A stretch of 9,047 bases of DNA from Herminiimonas sp. (GTDB lineage: Bacteria; Pseudomonadota; Gammaproteobacteria; Burkholderiales; Burkholderiaceae). The stretch spans positions 1 to 9,047 of the forward strand of contig JACMQD010000519.1 in the NCBI GenBank assembly GCA_014377155.1, in the 5' to 3' direction. The notes beneath the pieces are model-generated. The model had not been told where the DNA came from. It was given only the letters and a program-made list of their open reading frames with translations, and did not search any database. How positions within the stretch are numbered: the first letter of the stretch is position 1; each line of letters starts with the position of its first letter. Shown here piece by piece: positions 1-4,152 of the stretch. The translations under genes were made by a program, and so were the position numbers.

Positions 1-1
1 C

Positions 2-178
2 GAGTTTCGCTTTCCCGGTAACAGTCATGATCCGATGACTCGTCCTGGTGAGGGACAAAGTTTGCGTGAGTGGCTAAATAGGCAATCAGTGTTACCACTG
101 CTCAAAGAGCGAAGCGGCTTTAACTATGAAGACGTGCTTCCAGCGATTCAAGATGCTGTACGAAAAGCAGCTCCATAA
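2..178 (+). CDS. C-terminal end of an unidentified protein (5' end outside window)
   Basis: An open frame enters from the left edge and runs 58 codons to a TAA at 176-178. The start lies outside the window. The visible peptide is hydrophilic and probably helical. It contains the segments TRPGEGQSLREWLNRQ and YEDVLPAIQDAVRKAAP, and has no cysteine cluster, membrane segment or catalytic motif that I recognise. I cannot assign a family. Codon use is ordinary and the reading frame ends cleanly, so it is probably a real gene tail. No terminator-like hairpin with a T-run follows it. The next 170 bases lead directly into the IS6 element, so this gene marks the left flank of the mobile patch. Confidence 0.5.
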   Translation, partial: EFRFPGNSHDPMTRPGEGQSLREWLNRQSVLPLLKERSGFNYEDVLPAIQDAVRKAAP

Positions 179-195
179 TCCTTCACAATATTCAT

Positions 196-233
196 AAGCT
201 CTATGAGCTTGTTGAACTAAACCGCTACGCGGT
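196..233. repeat. Two short perfect hairpins left of the IS6 element
   Basis: Two small inverted repeats sit 10 bases apart: AAGCTC-TAT-GAGCTT at 196-210 and ACCGC-TAC-GCGGT at 221-233. Neither is followed by a T-run, so they do not look like rho-independent terminators. Subterminal hairpins are typical of IS200/IS605 ends, and a truncated tnpB lies just beyond the IS6 copy, so a remnant left end is possible. This is inference only. The rest of 179-349 shows no supported gene. Confidence 0.3.
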
Positions 234-349
234 GGTGTAAAGCCCAAGCAAGAACAAGCCTGACGATCAGCACGCGCATGGCACAAGCAGTCAGTTTCCT
301 ACACTGAAATCAGGAATGTTCCCGGTCCATTGAAGGAAACAGTCATGAG

Positions 350-1184
350 GGTATTGTCAACTTGCTGAGCGAAAAATGAACGTTCGATTTTCGTGGTTGA
401 ATTTACGCCAAATCGAGCGCCATTTTATTCATTGTTGAAACCATGGGCGCAACTTGCCTCGTGCCATATTGAAAAAGCGTGCTGACGTGCCTCTCGATAT
501 GCCGACGCCGTGGCATGAAAGCGGCGAATCCGTAAGAGATTATTGATAGACGCATGGGTCGACAAAAATCCTTGTGCGTGGCGCGGGGATTTGAATTGTC
601 GCATCTGTTTTTCTCGCTGCCTGGTTGGCTGATGCGATACCTCGCATTGATTGTTTAGCCCCTTGTGTTGACGGTGCTCTGTGCTTGGCAGGATCTCGCG
701 TTTAGCCGGCGCGTAGCTTTTCAGTTGGTCTTGATGATGATACGCGGCGCATAGCGCAAGTGGTTCATGAGATTGCGGGAAAAGTGTTTCGCGGCATGTC
801 GGTTCGGGCGACTTTGCGTTAGGATATCGAGAGTAAACCGTCTTGATCAACCGCGCGCCAAAGATAATGATGCCGGCCTTTGATCGTGAGAACGACTTCA
901 TCCAGAAACCATTTGTCGCCGCGCTGCGGTTGCTTTCTGCGTACGGTGTTTGCAAAATCCTGTCCGAATCTCAACGTCCACTGGCGTAGCATTTCATAGG
1001 TGACGATGATGCCACGAGAAGCGAACATTTCTTTCATATCGCGAAAACTCAGCGTAAAACGAAAATATATCCAGACAGCATGGCTGATGATCTCGGGCGG
1101 GTAGCGGAAGCCGCTGTAAATATTGGAATTTGACATCCCGCCATTTTACGAAACTTCAACTATCATCGATAACATGACAGTACC
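350..1184 (-). mobile_element. IS6-family insertion sequence, copy 1, decayed
   Basis: This is an ~835-bp element of the usual IS6-family size. Its outer ends are imperfect inverted repeats: GGTATTGTCA at 350-359 and, on the opposite strand, GGTACTGTCA at the right end (1175-1184). Both ends are preceded outside by the same three bases (GAG read inward), so the exact boundary could lie up to 3 bp further out. The single transposase gene is on the minus strand and carries frameshifts. The 8-bp flanks (GTCATGAG left, CTCTTACG right) do not match, so there is no target-site duplication. That fits IS6-type adjacent deletion or replicative rearrangement rather than simple insertion. Its right end directly cuts the tnpB gene. 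It is roughly 90% identical by eye to the partial copy at 3448-4043. Confidence 0.85.
425..1136 (-). pseudogene. IS6-family DDE transposase, frameshifted
   Basis: The gene encoded the IS6 replicative transposase. It starts at an ATG at 1134-1136 and would end at the TAA at 425-427. The N-terminal part is readable, with an HTH-like region containing FRYPPEIISHAVWIYFRF and the first catalytic Asp in the WFLDEVV motif (about residue 79). Against copy 2, one base is missing near 838, just after the VDQDG motif, and another near 722-733. The middle section (the NRHAAKHF region) therefore lies in a second frame that ends in a TGA at 721-723. The second catalytic Asp (ITDKM in copy 2) is destroyed. 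The C-terminal part is in a third frame and still shows the Glu-containing CEVSHQPTRQREKQM motif and the RRFH tail. Two separate -1 lesions rule out function. Confidence 0.85.
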
Positions 1185-1774
1185 CTCTTACGGGTTAAGT
1201 CAGTACAAGCTCGGTTTTGGCAGTTTCAGCCAAGATGCGCGTGGTCGTTGGTACGCCAATGTCTGCGTTGAGGTGCCTGCCTTTGTTGGCCCGATCAAGC
1301 CGCCAGAACTGTCGGCGTGCGTTGGCATCGATCTGGGCCTGAAAGACTTTGCCACCATGTCAGATGGATTCAAGGTCGAAGCGCAAAGGCTCTATCGCGG
1401 TACGGAAGCCAAATTAGCAGTGGCGCAACGCGCCAAAAAGAAGGCCCGCGTAAATGCAATTCACGCGCAAATAGCCAATCGTCGTAAAGACACCTTGGAC
1501 AAACTTAGTACGAATCTGGTCAAACAGAATCGTGCAATCTTCGTAGGCAACGTGAACGCGTCCGGCTTAGCAAAAACGAACATGGCGAAATCCGTGTCGG
1601 ACGCCGGTTGGACATCGTTCCGAACAATGCTCAGTTATAAGTCGATAGCGACAGGCGTATTGTTCGAGGAAGTCAACGAAGCGTATTCCACCCAAACCTG
1701 TTCGAGTTGCGGCACTTTGCCAGACTCGCGGCCGAAAGGTATCGCAGGAATTGGAATAAGAGAATGGACTTGCT

Positions 1775-1906
1775 CGGAATGCGGCAAACATCACGACCGT
1801 GATGTGAATGCCGCCAGGGACATTCTCGCGCGCGGACGTGCGCGTCTAACTGTAGGAATCCCCGTCCTTAAAGGTCGGGGAGGATGTCAAAAGAGCCGGC
1901 CAAAGG
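1775..1906 (+). ncRNA. Probable omega-RNA (reRNA) region of the tnpB relic, boundaries approximate
   Basis: TnpB elements make a guide RNA from the 3' end of tnpB and the element's right end, with the guide copied from the flanking DNA. Here the 3' end of tnpB is intact. The right end carries the conserved layout: hairpin, GGGGAGG, then ATGTCAA. If the element ends at TCAA (1887-1890), the guide would begin at 1891 and read AAGAGCCGGCCAAAGG. The 5' border of the scaffold is set only by the typical ~100-nt size and is not visible in the sequence. Expression is unknown. The original left end and tnpB promoter are lost, so any transcript would have to start in or near the IS6 copy. Confidence 0.45.
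1860..1890 (+). repeat. IS200/IS605-type right end (RE) with hairpin
   Basis: CCCCG (1860-1864) pairs with CGGGG (1876-1880). After one T-T mismatch the stem continues as CCT/AGG around a TAA loop. The hairpin is followed by AGGATGTCAA. This arrangement is the common right terminus of tnpB-bearing IS200/IS605-group elements, in which the Y1 transposase recognises the hairpin and cleaves after a short motif such as TCAA (the motif known from IS608). No tnpA is present in the window. The matching left end has been lost or is unrecognisable. Confidence 0.65.
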
Positions 1907-2117
1907 TGATCGCTCGACACGTCTGACGGACGAAAATAATCGGACGTCTGAAGAAAAAGGCCACATCGCTCGTGAAATTTCCTATCTCCGCGACGAACAG
2001 GTCAACTTCAGCATGGTACGTGACGAGCGCAGCCGTCAAAATCGGCGGCAGGAACGATTAATCCGTCAGCAGTTGGTCGGACTCGCGGAAACGCTGGATA
2101 TGAAAGGGGTACCGTAA
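1884..2117 (+). CDS. Small charged helical protein of unknown function, start inside the tnpB right end
   Basis: The open frame has 77 codons from an ATG at 1884 to a TAA at 2115-2117. It is the first start after an in-frame TAA at 1869. The peptide is rich in Arg, Glu and Gln, without Cys or membrane segments, and looks helical or coiled-coil in the stretch EISYLRDEQVNF to ERLIRQQLVGLAETL. I do not recognise it. The start codon and the purine-rich stretch before it (AAAGG at 1870-1874 with workable spacing, and GGGGAGG directly abutting) belong to the mobile element's right end. The coding frame from about codon 3 onward is therefore flanking DNA. The most likely reading is the 3' remainder of a gene interrupted by the tnpB element, which may or may not now be translated from the element's ATG. 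Confidence 0.4.
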   Translation: MSKEPAKGDRSTRLTDENNRTSEEKGHIAREISYLRDEQVNFSMVRDERSRQNRRQERLIRQQLVGLAETLDMKGVP

Positions 2118-2217
2118 GAATTCCTGCGTAAATGAGTAACATCCCGAATTCGGCTGCATGTTGCAACCGTGAACTATCTTATGTAACCGCATCTGGTGCG
2201 CCGGGCAGCGACGCGGG
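2118..2217. other. Intergenic stretch between convergent genes
   Basis: This is about 100 bases between the small + strand ORF and the minus-strand toxin gene. Two GAATTC-containing stretches occur (2118-2123 region and 2152-2157 region). I see no convincing terminator hairpin, RNA gene or additional ORF. Confidence 0.4.
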
Positions 2218-2508
2218 TCACAGGTAGCGTGGAGCATCCATCCGGTCATGCAGGATACGAACGACTGCTATGCCGTAAGCTGTGATGCAAAAATAAATCA
2301 TGTGCCGCTCAACACTTCGGCGGCGATAGCCTAGTCGAATGTGGTCACATGCCGGGGCTGTCTTGGGTGACTGCGCCAACTCGGCAAAAGCCGCCGTCAA
2401 GGTGTCGATGTAACGATTGGCCTGTTCTACGCCCCACTGCTGGCCGGTATGAGTCCAGATCGTTTCAAGGTCGCGCTCGGCGGCGGGGGTAAGGCGATAT
2501 TCAGCCAC
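2218..2508 (-). CDS. parE: ParE-family toxin of a type II toxin-antitoxin pair
   Basis: This is a RelE/ParE-superfamily toxin. ParE proteins inhibit DNA gyrase, and ParD neutralises them by wrapping the C-terminal half. The start chosen is the GTG at 2508, giving 96 residues (VAEYRLTPAAERDLETIW...), the usual ParE length, with the family's N-terminal strand followed by two helices. The frame is open further upstream to 2580, but those codons overlap the antitoxin and add a non-family N-terminus. Typical features are YRLTPAAERDLE near the start, GYRRRSVERHMIYF in the beta-sheet core, and the C-terminal strand VVRILHDRMDAPRYL, which carries the conserved Arg and His. The start overlaps the antitoxin stop (TGA 2501-2503) by 8 bases, and no clear separate ribosome site is seen, so translation is probably coupled. 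The reading frame appears complete and undamaged. Confidence 0.88.
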   Translation of the reverse strand: MAEYRLTPAAERDLETIWTHTGQQWGVEQANRYIDTLTAAFAELAQSPKTAPACDHIRLGYRRRSVERHMIYFCITAYGIAVVRILHDRMDAPRYL

Positions 2509-2746
2509 GCGGGGCCAGCATTCGTTGCTTGAACGCGCCGACATCAAAGGGCCTTGGCTCTCCGCTGACCTCACCTTCAATCAGGGCGGCGCGGACGGCC
2601 TCAATTCCGGCACTACGTTCTTGTTCGCGCCGGATAAGGTCGCGGATGTATTCACTGTCGTTGGTGTAGTGCCCAGCGTCAATCTGCGCTTTAATCCAGC
2701 TGTCTTGCGTGTCGGTCAAAGTGATGGTCTTGCGTACGGTTCCCAT
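2501..2746 (-). CDS. parD: ParD-family antitoxin (ribbon-helix-helix)
   Basis: This is an 81-residue antitoxin that pairs with the overlapping ParE toxin and represses its own operon. The N-terminus MGTVRKTITLTDTQDSWIKA is the family's ribbon-helix-helix DNA-binding region (strand RKTITL, helix around DSWIKAQI, second helix around NDSEYIRDLIRREQ). The C-terminal tail from about residue 50 (EAVRAALIEGEVSG...) is the toxin-binding part. The ATG at 2746 was chosen because GGGAGG lies 7 bases upstream (2754-2759) and it gives the family N-terminus; an ATG five codons earlier would remove that spacing. The gene is first in the operon, directly downstream of a palindromic operator. The pair is intact amid broken transposons, which fits selection for keeping an addiction module. 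Confidence 0.9.
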   Translation of the reverse strand: MGTVRKTITLTDTQDSWIKAQIDAGHYTNDSEYIRDLIRREQERSAGIEAVRAALIEGEVSGEPRPFDVGAFKQRMLAPRG

Positions 2747-2753
2747 AGTGTAG

Positions 2754-2759
2754 CCTCCC
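2754..2759 (-). promoter_or_regulatory. Ribosome binding site of parD
   Basis: GGGAGG on the minus strand lies 7 bases before the ATG at 2746. It decides the start in favour of 2746 over the earlier ATG at 2761. Confidence 0.7.
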
Positions 2760-2765
2760 AAGTGA

Positions 2766-2797
2766 ACACCAATAGCATGAATTCATACTATTGGTGT
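2766..2797. promoter_or_regulatory. 32-bp palindromic operator upstream of parDE
   Basis: The outer arms ACACCAATAG (2766-2775) and CTATTGGTGT (2788-2797) are perfect inverted repeats. The interior ATGAATTCAT is itself a perfect palindrome, so 30 of 32 positions are symmetric. The site lies 20 bases upstream of the parD start. ParD-type ribbon-helix-helix dimers bind such symmetric operators to autorepress, and the toxin modulates this. No consensus promoter could be fixed with confidence, but AT-rich hexamers (GATAAT, TATGAA on the minus strand) overlap the palindrome, as expected for steric repression. Confidence 0.7.
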
Positions 2798-2878
2798 ATT
2801 ATCGCGCGAAATCGTGCCCATTACCAGTTCAATTGATTTACCCAGGTGTGATTATTCGCGGTCTCAGTCAAACGAACC

Positions 2879-3447
2879 TTACATCTGGAACGTCACACCG
2901 TAGTCAACCGGCCCCAAATCCCGATCTCGCAGCTCAGACATGCCGAAACGATTGGCGTGATGCGTTCGATATGGGCTAAACATGGCGGCTAATCCCGGCG
3001 TCAGCTTCATCCCCTCCGCTTCCAGTTCCTTGAACGCCTGCGTCATCGTGTGGCAGTTGTGGAAAATCATCAGGTTGGCAATCAGGTGGTTGTACTTGAT
3101 GATTTTTAACTGGTCCTCGCGCACATTTTCCTCAATGGTGTCCGATCCGAAATAGGCCGACTGCGCAAAGTTGTTGAAACCTTCGCACTTGTTTTGCGCT
3201 GCCTGGATGACCTGGCGTAACGAGTCGTCGCTGATATATTCCAGTAGGAACTTGGTACGAACGACACGGCCCAACTCGCGAAAGGCGAAATACAGTTTGT
3301 TTTTCCGGCTGGCGGTACCGAGTTTGCGCAAGATGGTCGATGGCGAAATACGCCCGGCTCGAATCGATTGCGCTACTTGCAGCATGTCCGGCAAATGGCA
3401 AGCGATCAAATCCCAATCGACCGCATCCTTTGTAAACAAGTCGTCGA
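2879..3447 (-). pseudogene. tnpA: Tn3-family transposase (TnpA), C-terminal fragment
   Basis: This is the last ~189 codons of a Tn3-family DDE transposase (full proteins are about 950-1000 residues). Diagnostic blocks in order are HLPDMLQVAQSIRAGRI, ILRKLGTASRKNKLYFAFRE, LGRVVRTKFLLEYISD, AAQNKCEGFNNFAQ, IKYNHLIANLMIFHNC and the C-terminal SPYRTHHANRFGMSELRDR. The Glu in NKCEGF lies 100 residues from the C-terminus and matches the position of the third catalytic residue of Tn3 TnpA; both catalytic Asp residues are in the missing part. The gene is cut at about 3448 by the IS6 copy 2 remnant. The frame runs on antisense through the IS to 3511, adding ~21 foreign codons. No Tn3-type terminal repeat or resolvase is visible in the window. 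Confidence 0.9.
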
Positions 3448-4043
3448 TACGCAGAAAGCAACCGCAGCGCGGCGACAAATGTTTTTTGGATGAAGTCGTT
3501 CTCACGATCAAAGGACAGCATCATTATCTTTGGCGCGCGGTTGATGAAGACGGCTTTACTCTCGATATATTGATGCAAAGTCGTCGTAACCGACATGCCG
3601 CGAAACGCTTTTTCCGCAAGCTCATGAACCACTTGCGCTATGCGCCGCGTGTCATCATCACGGACAAAATGAAAAGCTACGCGGCGGCTAAACGCGAGAT
3701 CCTGCCAAGCATAGAGTACCGTCAACACAAGCGGCTAAACAATCAATGCGAGGCATCGCATCAGCCGACCAGACAACAAGAAAAACAGATGCGCCGATTT
3801 AAGTCTGCGCGCCATGCGCAACGATTTTTATCGGCGCATTTCCCCATCAATAATCTCTTTCGCGTTCGCCGCTTTCATCCCACGGCTTCGGCATACCGGG
3901 AGGCACGTCAATACGCATTTTCAACATGGCCCGAGGCAAGTTGCGCCCATGGTTTTAACAATGTATAAAACGGCGCTCAATTTGGCGTAAATTTAACCAA
4001 GAAAATTGATCTCTCGTTTTTTGCTCAACAAGTTGGCAGTACC
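3448..4043 (+). mobile_element. IS6-family insertion sequence, copy 2, 5'-truncated
   Basis: The sequence matches copy 1 (reverse-complemented) from TACGCAGAAAGC at 3448 through the stop codon and on to the terminal repeat, ending ...CAGTACC at 4043 (inverted, GGTACTGCCAACTTG). The left ~240 bp of the element, including the transposase N-terminus and the left terminal repeat, is missing, and the DNA switches directly to Tn3 tnpA. Orientation is opposite to copy 1. Identity to copy 1 is about 90% by eye over the shared part, so they are diverged relatives rather than a recent duplication. Confidence 0.85.
3450..3968 (+). pseudogene. IS6-family DDE transposase, N-terminally truncated
   Basis: The open frame covers the catalytic domain of an IS6 transposase and ends at TAA 3966-3968. 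It keeps all three DDE positions: Asp in CFLDEVV, Asp in VIITDKMKSY and Glu in CEASHQPTRQQEKQM. The C-terminal RRFHPTASAYREAR tail is also present. About the first 65 residues, holding the HTH DNA-binding region, are absent. Upstream the frame continues open to an ATG at 3171, but that part is antisense to the Tn3 transposase, so any product would be a chimera. Unlike copy 1, this fragment has no frameshift, which suggests the truncation is younger than copy 1's decay, or chance. Confidence 0.85.
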
Positions 4044-4128
4044 GTTGCCGATTTTTCTACGGGTAATGGCCTTAAAAATTCCTAAAAGTGGGAATTTCAA
4101 AAACGGTTTTCGTTAAGTTGACAATACC
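4044..4128. repeat. Terminal remnant of a further IS6-like element
   Basis: An 85-bp non-coding stretch lies beyond the end of IS6 copy 2 and itself finishes in an IS6-type terminus. AAGTTGACAATACC (4115-4128) is a 14-base exact match to the outer end of IS6 copy 1 (350-363, reverse strand). The inner sequence (AAATTCC 4076-4082 pairing with GGAATTT 4091-4097, then AAAACGGTTTT) does not match either copy, so it appears to come from a different IS6 relative. The following 8 bases are GTCCTCAC. No gene is present in 3969-4152. Confidence 0.55.
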
Positions 4129-4152
4129 GTCCTCACTAATGCGACAGAGCCC

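Larger units (their letters stand above)
1185..1926 (+). pseudogene. tnpB: TnpB-type RNA-guided nuclease (IS200/IS605 OrfB), 5'-truncated
   Basis: The frame encodes the C-terminal ~235 residues of TnpB, an IS200/IS605-associated RuvC-like nuclease guided by omega-RNA. In order it shows the pre-RuvC strand region (GRWYANVCVEV), RuvC-I with Asp in VGIDLGLKDFA, the helical linker ending HKLST-like (DTLDKLST), a RuvC-II-like strand IFVGNVNASGLAKT, the EVNEAYSTQTCSSCG motif, a four-cysteine zinc ribbon (CSSC and CSEC) and RuvC-III in HDRDVNAARDIL. Family members are usually about 370-400 residues, so roughly 140-170 N-terminal residues are lost at the IS6 junction. The frame stays open back into the IS to a TTG at 1123 and an ATG at 1174, neither with a clear ribosome site. 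It also reads through the right-end hairpin and stops 34 bp beyond the presumed element end. The usual Glu of RuvC-II is Gly here (VGN). Confidence 0.85.

Noticed and set aside
92..286. Minus-strand ORF of 64 codons
   Set aside because: It is antisense to the tail of the + strand gene at 2-178, has no family resemblance and no ribosome site.
342..1192. Target-site duplication around IS6 copy 1
   Set aside because: The flanking octamers GTCATGAG and CTCTTACG do not match.
2508..2580. Longer start for the ParE toxin at 2580 or 2544
   Set aside because: These codons overlap the antitoxin coding region and add a non-family N-terminus; the GTG at 2508 gives the standard ParE length.
2525..2979. 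Two + strand ORFs opposite parD and the Tn3 tnpA end
   Set aside because: They are shadows of well-supported minus-strand genes; neither resembles a known protein.
3132..3728. Minus-strand ORF of 198 codons across the Tn3/IS6 junction
   Set aside because: It is in a wrong frame of the Tn3 tnpA fragment and antisense to the IS6 transposase, without recognisable motifs.
350..4128. CRISPR array or cas genes linked to the TnpB relic
   Set aside because: No regularly spaced direct repeats are present, and the protein is linked to an IS200/IS605-type right end, so it is TnpB rather than Cas12.
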